64,000 nt of DNA, from contig NC_013515.1 in NCBI RefSeq assembly GCF_000024565.1, positions 722,497-786,496 on the forward strand, read 5' to 3'. Source of the stretch: Streptobacillus moniliformis DSM 12112 (GTDB lineage Bacteria; Fusobacteriota; Fusobacteriia; Fusobacteriales; Leptotrichiaceae). Below the pieces are notes generated by a model, which was not told where the DNA came from, did no database searches, and saw only the letters and a program-made list of their open reading frames with translations. Made by a program: the position numbers and the translations under genes. Shown here piece after piece: positions 58,001 to 64,000 of the stretch (its first letter is position 1; every line of letters starts with the position of its first letter).

Positions 58001-58315
58001 TTTAAAACAGCATCATCACAACAGATGATAAACAAACTTAAAAGAATAGATAAACCTTTATATGGATCTATATTGATTTTCACAAAATACAATAAAAATA
58101 ATGAAGCGACAGGACATGGGCATATTACATTTCTAATGGGAATTACAGATGATAAAAAACAATATATTTGTTTAGGAGGAAATCAAGAAAGAGAGATAAA
58201 ATATAGTAAATATTATTTGGATAAGAAAATGGGAGTTAAGGGTGGATATTTTAAATTAAATGGAATATTTTGGCCACCTGATTATCCAGATGATAAAATT
58301 GAGGAAATAAAATAG
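55061..58315 (+). CDS. PAAR-like DUF4280 spike tip fused to a C-terminal peptidoglycan hydrolase (effector)
   Basis: This 1084-residue protein starts at ATG 55061 after aaaaggggg. The N-terminal part (1-205) is unknown. An Asn/Lys-rich linker lies at about 256-297. A helical middle follows. A DUF4280 (PAAR-like) domain at about 656-747 has VKCNMCPTPSKFI, GDMILTDND and the late GGIISLES. The last 150 residues form a TIGR02594-like hydrolase: WCSSFVNWILD (Cys965), GHGHITFLMG (His near 1019) and LGGNQE (near 1040). No signal peptide is present, as expected for cargo carried on a spike. The wall-cutting domain makes this a probable antibacterial or self-exit effector. Confidence 0.65.
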   Translation: MELKKFEDMIITQELSNFFDKLADIFLLKKYNEIDDINFGRYKLSKLKIEEKFPNTDFDYLVYTKEGHIMQDELIIITFRDLMNELNTLIDEFDEQEIYIDKKIKYLNKYNEIEFKDIKSKNPNLSNINDYRSKNIKINLGGILSTAHVFGSKRLTDFLKNRKHIYLDENNVPITEYFAQLGLFDISTFFKKKDEDIKVVVPIENDKDNKIIKKLSEKDKKDFFGQDSKSDISSILEKLKDPSIIKGIIDLINASKNNNKDKNSEKNNNNNNNNRGINNSNKSNRSNDNTSKKIVKSNKNINDLLREKYNSDKYKKDSSKYIENTTNRNISEKDKEDINNILNMYEEQTKDENGVGDTIKQKGYDDFRDVSKKKEKLNIEDMIYLILKNNRGNELNILEKSLEGYSCRYIKESFTHKFKSISKNIFLSKVSDLINMNLRNVGINYKVDLSEYNYLNYGKKDIDDISLKGDKRILDYIKLNNLVKSSFSLDSKDVRIYPRSRRLFDNILIKYIKNRIRYKKSNFDGIDLKDLNLSRNTIIFLDELTFGLSEEEYNLIDQIGNELNITKLIIYLLKNKFRYSKKILENINSNIDKTYDEYMRDNTKESDKSAIKNIFPTKISLEKHCELKGIRGIYFFYKSFYDEENNKILNSETIATTSVLVKCNMCPTPSKFIIGSVNTFVKGDMILTDNDKLIATFPTCAIAKVCSINILGSNWQPVSDLKYGLNNALLLSSKINCSVGGIISLESTTMKNLSKSKIKTFENNEKNDSKINSPFKTKDELIDFLDKRIISFNSIYDLYDLRDNRIKFVKKLYTYINESKKILSSYLSPKYVDRKITYDLAIYDNEKIIDMSDIMDVMKQYFDSFINRGVDTKGYKIFKKYGKNINANKFLEEYLISKNSISATYDYETNQVKNEAIWIKYLLKEYNRYKFRKRNVKLNEEFKRKIVMYHKIGGGIDANSQTPWCSSFVNWILDVSGIGSFKTASSQQMINKLKRIDKPLYGSILIFTKYNKNNEATGHGHITFLMGITDDKKQYICLGGNQEREIKYSKYYLDKKMGVKGGYFKLNGIFWPPDYPDDKIEEIK

Positions 58316-58323
58316 GGGGAAAA

Positions 58324-59376
58324 ATGAAAAAAATATTACTATTTTTTATTGCTATAACATTTGTATTTGCAAATAATAATTCAGATGTTAATACAAGTGA
58401 GGAAATAAAAAAGTTAAAAAATGAAATTGAAAAATTGAAAGAAAATAATAAAGATACAGAAAACATGGACTATAATGGTTTAGATGGAAACATGAAAAAA
58501 GAAATAGATGAGTATGCATTAAATTTATCACAAAAAATAGATATTTTGAAAGATAAGATGAAAACAAGATATAAACTAGGGAATTTTACAAGTGCTGGTG
58601 AAAGTTTTTTAGAAAGTCTTGAAGATGATGACAATAGATTTAAATTTGGAATCATGAATAAAACTATTTTAAACAAAAATTCATATAAAAACAATACTGA
58701 TTTCTTTTTTGTTAAAAATATTAATAATGATGGAAATATTTTTGGTGTTGGAATATATGGAGGATATAGTAATAGTAAATACAAAAAACATACTGCTAAA
58801 GATTTACATGGATTAGATATAGGTGTTATTTTAGAAGGAGAATTACCAGAATATGGACTAAAAATTATATCTATGAATGAATTTAATAAAGATTTTAAAA
58901 TTAATGAATATTATTCATCTAATTCAATTATAGGTGGAGTAGGGCTTATGTATAAAAAAGAGTTTGGTTCACTTTTCTATGTAGAGCCAATGGCATTTAT
59001 GCTATATGGAAGTAATATAGATACAAATTTAAAATTTAATGATACTAATGTTTTGATAAAAAATAATTTTATGTATAATGCAGGTGTTAATTTAAAATTA
59101 GGTTTAGAAAATGAGGTAGGTAAAAATATATATAATTTCTATATAGAAAGTTCTTTTGATAAAAAAATAAAAAAGGATAATAATTTAATTTTTAAATTTA
59201 AAGATAAAGAAAGATATTCTACTGTAGCCTTAGCAAATGATATTAATCTTGATTTAGGATTGGGATTAGATATTTTATTAAATAAAGAACATAGACTTCA
59301 TATAGATGGAGGAATTGGATTAATACCAACTGAGAAAGTATATAAGATAGGTGCAAGCTATGAATTATTAAAATAA
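58324..59376 (+). CDS. Outer-membrane barrel protein with coiled-coil N-terminus
   Basis: This 350-residue protein begins with a signal peptide (MKKILLFFIAITFVFA, residues 1-16). A coiled coil (about 25-85, SEEIKKLKNEIEKLKEN) follows, then a beta-barrel-like domain with alternating strands (IFGVGIYGGYSNSKY, GGVGLMYKKEFG, LGLGLDILL). It ends with KIGASYELLK, the terminal strand typical of outer-membrane proteins. Fusobacterial autotransporter barrels look similar but usually carry a passenger. It lies 8 bases after the effector gene and may belong to the same transcript. Its link to the effector (immunity, exit) is unknown. Confidence 0.65.
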   Translation: MKKILLFFIAITFVFANNNSDVNTSEEIKKLKNEIEKLKENNKDTENMDYNGLDGNMKKEIDEYALNLSQKIDILKDKMKTRYKLGNFTSAGESFLESLEDDDNRFKFGIMNKTILNKNSYKNNTDFFFVKNINNDGNIFGVGIYGGYSNSKYKKHTAKDLHGLDIGVILEGELPEYGLKIISMNEFNKDFKINEYYSSNSIIGGVGLMYKKEFGSLFYVEPMAFMLYGSNIDTNLKFNDTNVLIKNNFMYNAGVNLKLGLENEVGKNIYNFYIESSFDKKIKKDNNLIFKFKDKERYSTVALANDINLDLGLGLDILLNKEHRLHIDGGIGLIPTEKVYKIGASYELLK

Positions 59377-59387
59377 AAAAAGAACTT

Positions 59388-59416
59388 TTGACTTTTGTAT
59401 ATTATAAAGGTATGCT
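59388..59416 (+). promoter_or_regulatory. Promoter of the small hydrophobic ORF
   Basis: TTGACT (59388-59393), a 17-base spacer and TATGCT (59411-59416) form a plausible promoter. A hairpin (agaatg/cattct, about 59428-59447) follows in the leader. Confidence 0.5.
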
Positions 59417-59472
59417 TGTGATAGAAAGAATGGGTATACACATTCTCAAAAATAGAAAGTAGGATGTTCCTT

Positions 59473-59631
59473 ATGAAATATTTAGTTGATTTAATATTTT
59501 GGTTTGTCTTAATTAGAACATATTTTTATTTTAAAGATTATGAAAATAATTTCATAAGAGAGATAATATACATACTAATTATCGTTGCATATTATTGTAT
59601 CAAACAAATAATAATATATAAATTTTTATAA
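59473..59631 (+). CDS. Small hydrophobic protein (52 residues)
   Basis: ATG 59473 (weak upstream taggatg) opens 52 codons to TAA at 59629. The peptide is very hydrophobic (LVDLIFWFVLIRTYFYF and REIIYILIIVAYYCIK). It has a promoter and leader hairpin of its own and sits in a 600-base gap between the barrel protein and typA. Small hydrophobic proteins with hairpin leaders include type I toxins and membrane peptides. Because AT-rich DNA produces such ORFs by chance, confidence is modest. Confidence 0.4.
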   Translation: MKYLVDLIFWFVLIRTYFYFKDYENNFIREIIYILIIVAYYCIKQIIIYKFL

Positions 59632-59655
59632 AAATTGCTCTTTTTAAATTTATTG

Positions 59656-59779
59656 TATAATAAAAGTGCAATATATATTGTTTAATAACGAAAAAAATAT
59701 CTTATTGACATAAAAATGGGCTATTCCGAAATAGAGAGCCCTAACAAAAGAAAAGCCTGCTTGAAAAAGCAGGTTTTTT
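59656..59779 (+). ncRNA. Candidate small RNA ending in a terminator
   Basis: TATAAT lies at 59656-59661 (the -35 is poor). A hairpin ggg-ctatt/aatag-ccc spans 59718-59741. It is followed at 59756-59779 by a strong terminator (cctgctt, GAAA loop, aagcagg, T6). No ORF precedes the terminator closely, so it may end a short RNA of about 100 bases, or the small hydrophobic gene's transcript. Confidence 0.4.
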
Positions 59780-59850
59780 CTGTATATAAAAATATGTAAT
59801 TATTGAAGTTTGAAATATAATACTGAAATCATACTTTTTTCAAAAACATA

Positions 59851-59879
59851 TTGACATTAATATAAAGTTGGTGTACTAT
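59851..59879 (+). promoter_or_regulatory. Promoter of typA
   Basis: A consensus TTGACA (59851-59856), a 17-base spacer and TACTAT (59874-59879) precede the gene, leaving a leader of about 90 bases. Confidence 0.7.
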
Positions 59880-59976
59880 ATGAATATAACTATGATATAA
59901 TTAAGATAATTATATATACAAAAATACCAAAAAATGCTATAATAATCATTAAAAATAAGGAAGGTAATATTAAAAA

Positions 59977-61791
59977 ATGAAAATAAAAAATATAGCTATT
60001 ATAGCACATGTAGATCATGGTAAAACAACATTAGTTGATGCGTTATTAAGGCAATCTGGAACTTTTTCACAACATGAAAGAATACAAGAAAGAGTAATGG
60101 ATAGTAATGACATAGAAAAAGAAAGAGGAATAACAATATTTTCAAAAAATGCTTCTATTAATTATAAAGATTATAAAATTAATATAGTTGATACACCAGG
60201 ACATTCTGATTTTGGTGGAGAAGTACAAAGAATTTTAAAAATGGTAGATTCTGTTTTACTTTTAGTTGATGCTTTTGAAGGTGTTATGCCTCAAACTAAA
60301 TATGTTTTAAAACAAGCACTAGAGCATGGATTAAATCCTATAGTAGTAATTAATAAGATAGATAGACCAAATTCTGATCCTGAAAATGTTGTAAATAAAG
60401 TATTTGACCTATTTGTTGAATTAGGAGCAAATGATGTTCAACTTGATTTTCCAATTATTTATGCATCAGCAAAATCAGGAATTGCAAAATTGAATTTAAA
60501 TGAAGAAGCAGACAATATGCAGGTATTATTTGATATGATTATTGAAAAAGTACCACAGCCTGATGGAGATTTAAATGAAACATTGCAAATGCTTGTTACT
60601 AATATAGAATATGATGAATATGTTGGTAAACTTGCAACTGGAAGAGTATATAATGGAACAATTTCAAGAAATCAAGAGATAGTATTGATAAAAAGAGATG
60701 GAACACAAGTTAAATCTAAGATTAGTAGAATTTATGGATATGAGGGTTTGAAAAGAATAGAATTAGAAAGTGCTAGTGCAGGAGAAATAATAACAGTTGC
60801 TGGTATAGAAGGAGTAGATATAGGTGAAACTATATCAGATAAAGATAATATAAAAGCACTTCCTTTAATTGATATAGATGAACCAACACTATCAATGAAT
60901 TTCATAGTAAATGATTCTCCATTTGCTGGAAGAGATGGTAAGTTTATTACTTCAAGAAATATATTAGAAAGATTAACAAAAGAAGTAAATCATAATGTAA
61001 GTATGAAACTAGAGCAAACTGATTCTCCTGATGTATTTTTAGTAAAAGGTCGTGGAGAACTTCAACTTTCTATATTACTAGAAAATATGAGAAGAGAAGG
61101 ATATGAAGTTCAAGTATCTAAACCTAAGGTAATATTTAAAGATATAGATGGAATGTTATTTGAACCTATTGAATATACAACTATAGATGTAGCAGATGAA
61201 TTTGTAGGAGTTGTTATTGAAAAAATAGGTGTCAGAAAAGGAGAAATGGTAAATCTTATACAAGGTGGAGATGGATATACAAGACTTGAGTTTAAAGTCC
61301 CAGCTAGATGTTTAATAGGATTTAGAAATGAATTTTTAACAGATACAAGAGGAACAGGTATACTTAATCATACTTTCTATGATTATGAAAAATATAAAGG
61401 TGATGTACCAAACTTTAGAAAAGGTGCATTAATATCTATGGAAAATGGTACTACATTTGCTTATGCTTTAAATAATTTACAACCTAGAGGTATCCTATTT
61501 GTTGAACCAGGTGTAGAAGTTTATGAAGGAATGATAGTAGGAGAACATACAAGAGATAATGATTTAGTTGTAAATGCATGTAAAGGTAAGAAATTAACTA
61601 ACATGAGAGCAGCAGGTTCAGATGATAATGTTAAATTAGCTCCTGCAAGAGTATTTACATTAGAGATGGCTCTTGAATATATTAATGATGATGAATTAGT
61701 TGAAATCACTCCAAATCAGATAAGATTAAGAAAAAAATTATTAACTGAAAATGAAAGAAAAAAGGCTAGAAATAGTATAGAAAGGGGATAA
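59977..61791 (+). CDS. typA: Ribosome-associated GTPase TypA/BipA
   Basis: This 604-residue translational GTPase has G1 AHVDHGKTT (10-18), switch I with [11 protein letters not shown]3 [13 protein letters not shown]4 NKIDRP and G5 YASAKSG. EF-G-like domains II, III and V follow, and the TypA-specific C-terminal domain includes [16 protein letters not shown]. Length and order are standard. It binds ribosomes and supports growth under stress and low temperature. ATG 59977 follows aaggaagg at slightly long spacing. It has its own promoter and is followed at one base by the SdpI-like gene. Confidence 0.95.
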   Translation: MKIKNIAIIAHVDHGKTTLVDALLRQSGTFSQHERIQERVMDSNDIEKERGITIFSKNASINYKDYKINIVDTPGHSDFGGEVQRILKMVDSVLLLVDAFEGVMPQTKYVLKQALEHGLNPIVVINKIDRPNSDPENVVNKVFDLFVELGANDVQLDFPIIYASAKSGIAKLNLNEEADNMQVLFDMIIEKVPQPDGDLNETLQMLVTNIEYDEYVGKLATGRVYNGTISRNQEIVLIKRDGTQVKSKISRIYGYEGLKRIELESASAGEIITVAGIEGVDIGETISDKDNIKALPLIDIDEPTLSMNFIVNDSPFAGRDGKFITSRNILERLTKEVNHNVSMKLEQTDSPDVFLVKGRGELQLSILLENMRREGYEVQVSKPKVIFKDIDGMLFEPIEYTTIDVADEFVGVVIEKIGVRKGEMVNLIQGGDGYTRLEFKVPARCLIGFRNEFLTDTRGTGILNHTFYDYEKYKGDVPNFRKGALISMENGTTFAYALNNLQPRGILFVEPGVEVYEGMIVGEHTRDNDLVVNACKGKKLTNMRAAGSDDNVKLAPARVFTLEMALEYINDDELVEITPNQIRLRKKLLTENERKKARNSIERG

Positions 61792-61792
61792 A

Positions 61793-62131
61793 ATGAACTT
61801 ATTTTTATTAATAAATGTATTTTTAACACCTTTTCTGATGATACTTTTAGGAAGCTTATGGACAAAAAGATTTCCAGCAAATATAAATAAGTTATATGGA
61901 TATAGGACTAAGTGGTCTATGTTATCTCAAAGCACATGGACTTTCGGGAATAAAACATTTTCAAGGTTGTTCTTTATTTTTGGAATAATATCATTAATAT
62001 TTACAGCCATATATGATAAAAATAGATTTACATCTTTAGTATTTATTCAAATATTATTATTATTCATACCATTTTGTATAACAGAAATTCTTTTAAGAAT
62101 ATTATATAATGATAAAGGTGAAAAAAAGTAA
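61793..62131 (+). CDS. SdpI-like small membrane protein
   Basis: This 112-residue protein has three membrane helices (N-terminal, FFIFGIISLIFTAIYD, LVFIQILLLFIPFCI). The conserved loop NINKLYGYRTKWSMLSQSTWTFGNKTF is the hallmark of the SdpI/YfhL family (immunity-like and cell-envelope proteins). It begins one base after the typA stop, so it is co-translated or co-transcribed with it. SdpI gives immunity to a self-made toxin in Bacillus. No toxin is seen here, so the function is unknown. Confidence 0.75.
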   Translation: MNLFLLINVFLTPFLMILLGSLWTKRFPANINKLYGYRTKWSMLSQSTWTFGNKTFSRLFFIFGIISLIFTAIYDKNRFTSLVFIQILLLFIPFCITEILLRILYNDKGEKK

Positions 62132-62145
62132 AAAGGAGAGATTAT

Positions 62146-63378
62146 ATGAAGAAATTAACGATATTACTTATGTTTTACTCTAGTATTTCTATTGCAAATA
62201 ATGTTGAAAATTTAGAAAAAAAAATAGATTCAACTTATGCATTAAAAGAAAAAAGATTAGAAAAAGAGAAACTAAAGAATAATTTAATGGATTTTAATAA
62301 GTTGAATATAAGTTCGAGTTTAAATTATTTATCGAGTAATGGAATGGCTAATAATGGTAATGGCAAGAGCTTAATACAAAATAATAATATAAGTCTTGGA
62401 TTTATTAATTATAATATAGGCTTAGATTTAATGAATTCAGGAGCAATTAACAGTCATAGTATTAGTGCAACTAAAACTATTAATGAGTATTTCTATAATA
62501 GATTAGGTGAAAACGATGTTGAATATAATATATCAAAATATAAATTAAATGAAGAGAAAGAAAAAGAATTATTTGATAAAATTGATTTATTAAAGAAATA
62601 CATATTACAAAGTAAAGTAGTTGAATTAAATATTAAAGAAAAAGAGAGATTAGAGCAAGATAAAAATAAAATAGAGAAAAGCTATGAACTTGGATTAATT
62701 TCTAAATACGATTATGAAGTAGGAATAAGTAATTTAAATCTTTCTGAATTAAAATTTAATATAGATGAAAATATATTAGAACAAATTAAAATAAGTTTAT
62801 TAGAAAAGAAAATTAAATTAGAAAATTTAGACTTTAATTATGATTTAGAAAAAGTAAATGATAATTTAATTGAACAATATGTTAAGAATAAATATGTAAA
62901 AATAGAAGAATTACAAATTTCTAAAAAAGAATATGAATACACTAAAGATTTAGTAATTAATAAAATACCTTCAATTACTCCATCTATAGGATATGATATA
63001 AAAAATAAGTCATTTAATGCAGGTGTTACTGTTTCTAAAAGTTTTAACATCATAACGAATGAATATGAAGATATGAGGGAATTTAAAAAGGAAATTCAAA
63101 ATAAAAAAACTAATTTAGATATTTTTGAACAAAAAAAATATATAGAAGAAAAAAATATGTATAATAATCTATTATTTAAGTATATTAGCCTTGAAACAAA
63201 AGTTAATAATTTAGAAAAAGAAATAGAAATTATTGAAAAGAAATTTGAACTTGGTTCTGAAAAATACATTAAACTTTTGGAAAAAAGAAATGAATTACTG
63301 AAAGCAAAAATAGATTTAGAAGAAGCAAAAATAGATTTAAGTATAAATAATTTTAAATTCAAAAGAGGTGTTAATTAA
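62146..63378 (+). CDS. TolC-like outer-membrane efflux protein
   Basis: This 410-residue protein has a signal peptide (MKKLTILLMFYSSISIA), then long heptad-rich helices and short beta segments (ISLGFINYNIGLDLM, PSITPSIGYDIKNKSFNAGVTVSKSF), the TolC/OEP pattern. Helical barrel residues repeat as KSYELGLISKYDYEVG and KKFELGSEKYIKLLEKRNELLKAK, the matching motifs of the two halves. It opens the operon with the HlyD-type adaptor, and the two genes share one base. ATG 62146 follows aaggag. It exports small molecules across the outer membrane together with the adaptor and an inner-membrane pump outside the window. Confidence 0.8.
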   Translation: MKKLTILLMFYSSISIANNVENLEKKIDSTYALKEKRLEKEKLKNNLMDFNKLNISSSLNYLSSNGMANNGNGKSLIQNNNISLGFINYNIGLDLMNSGAINSHSISATKTINEYFYNRLGENDVEYNISKYKLNEEKEKELFDKIDLLKKYILQSKVVELNIKEKERLEQDKNKIEKSYELGLISKYDYEVGISNLNLSELKFNIDENILEQIKISLLEKKIKLENLDFNYDLEKVNDNLIEQYVKNKYVKIEELQISKKEYEYTKDLVINKIPSITPSIGYDIKNKSFNAGVTVSKSFNIITNEYEDMREFKKEIQNKKTNLDIFEQKKYIEEKNMYNNLLFKYISLETKVNNLEKEIEIIEKKFELGSEKYIKLLEKRNELLKAKIDLEEAKIDLSINNFKFKRGVN

Positions 63379-64000
63379 TGAAGAAAATAAGTAAAACTAA
63401 AAAAATCATATTTGGAATCACTTTATTAGTTTTAGTTGCTTTTGGTGTGAAAATGTATTCAAAAACATCAGTAAATCCAAATACAAATATAGCTCAAATA
63501 TATGAGGCAAAAAAACAAGATATAGAATTGAATTACGAAGTTACAGGTGAAGTTAATAGTGAAAAAGAAGTATTAATATTTTCTAATATACAAGGTAAAG
63601 TAAAAAAAGTTAATTTTAGAAAAGGGGATGTAGTAAAAAAAGGAGATGTATTAGTTGAATTAGATGCATCAAGTTTAAATGAAATTAACTCTAATATTAA
63701 TAAGTTAAAAATAACTTTAGAAACAAAGAAAAAAGAATATAATGATGCCCTTTCTTTATATAAAATAGGGGGAATATCTAAAAATGAAGTTGATAGATTA
63801 CATAATGCATTAAGTCTTGCTCAAATGGATTTAAATGTTGCAGAAAATAATATTAGAGAATTTTCAACTAAAATTTTATCAACTGTTTCAGGTGTAATTA
63901 CTGAAGCTCATGTAGATGAAAATTTAAAAATAGATTCTAGTAAATATTTATTTAAGATAGTTGATGTTGAAAATTTAAAAATACATGCAGAAATACCAAA
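63378..64000 (+). CDS. HlyD/RND-type periplasmic adaptor, N-terminal part (cut by window end)
   Basis: ATG 63378 overlaps the TolC stop (TAATG), and the frame stays open to base 64000, so at least 207 residues are present. It has an N-terminal membrane anchor (KIIFGITLLVLVAFGVKMYS). A biotinyl-lipoyl half-motif follows (SNIQGKVKKVNFRKGDVVKKGDVLVELDAS). A coiled-coil hairpin and the return half TVSGVITEAHVDEN come next. This is the usual membrane-fusion protein of an efflux pump (MacA/AcrA type). The transporter itself should lie beyond the window. Confidence 0.8.
   Translation, partial: MKKISKTKKIIFGITLLVLVAFGVKMYSKTSVNPNTNIAQIYEAKKQDIELNYEVTGEVNSEKEVLIFSNIQGKVKKVNFRKGDVVKKGDVLVELDASSLNEINSNINKLKITLETKKKEYNDALSLYKIGGISKNEVDRLHNALSLAQMDLNVAENNIREFSTKILSTVSGVITEAHVDENLKIDSSKYLFKIVDVENLKIHAEIP

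Overview
This window looks like a chromosome segment of a very AT-rich, Gram-negative, low-GC anaerobe. The best fit is the Fusobacteriota, family Leptotrichiaceae, for example Sneathia or Leptotrichia. I infer this from the AT-rich chromosomal half (about 34-64 kb), the outer-membrane proteins (a barrel protein, a TolC-like protein, an HlyD-type adaptor), the Fusobacterium-like gene repertoire and general recognition. No rRNA is present to prove it.

Region 1 (1 to about 33.1 kb) is the right part of a Firmicutes-type integrative conjugative element (Tn1549/CTn-like) with visibly higher GC. Its backbone carries a CHAP-type wall hydrolase end, DUF4315- and DUF4366-like proteins, topoisomerase III, a KilA-N protein, a giant methylase/SNF2-helicase gene, an SSB, MobC, a relaxase and a probable oriT. 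The backbone is decaying. topB has an in-frame amber codon. The giant gene has three frameshifts, an amber codon and a group II intron. The relaxase holds a second group II intron inside its HIH motif. No integrase is visible, so the left end lies outside the window.

Region 2 (16.8-28.8 kb), inside the element, is an intact cargo block. It is an apparent single operon of an XRE regulator, type I restriction-modification genes (hsdM, hsdS, hsdR), an AbiJ-like abortive-infection gene and a HamA/HamB pair (Hachiman defence). Gaps are tiny or negative throughout, so three defence activities appear to share one promoter with a palindromic operator.

Region 3 (33.1-51.4 kb) starts with a broken transposase and a gene with a premature stop. 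Next comes a nucleoside/ribose module (LacI regulator divergent from an acetyltransferase, ribokinase, nucleoside hydrolase and DcuC-family transporter). A TetR-controlled operon follows (two ABC half-transporters plus ECF S, T and A components). Then come nicotinamide phosphoribosyltransferase, a CLC channel with an RCK domain, tmRNA, an unknown protein and a small export protein.

Region 4 (51.4-59.4 kb) is the most unusual chromosomal locus. From one strong promoter run two unknown proteins, a small possibly tube-like protein, a VgrG/gpD-like spike base, a separate VgrG/gp5-like OB-fold spike, and a 1084-residue protein combining a PAAR-like DUF4280 tip with a C-terminal cysteine-histidine wall hydrolase domain. 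An outer-membrane barrel protein follows. It reads as the tip and effector cassette of a contractile-injection-like machine without a visible sheath or ATPase.

Region 5 (59.4-64 kb) holds a small hydrophobic ORF, a candidate small RNA, typA/bipA, an SdpI-like protein, and the start of a TolC/HlyD efflux operon that runs off the window.
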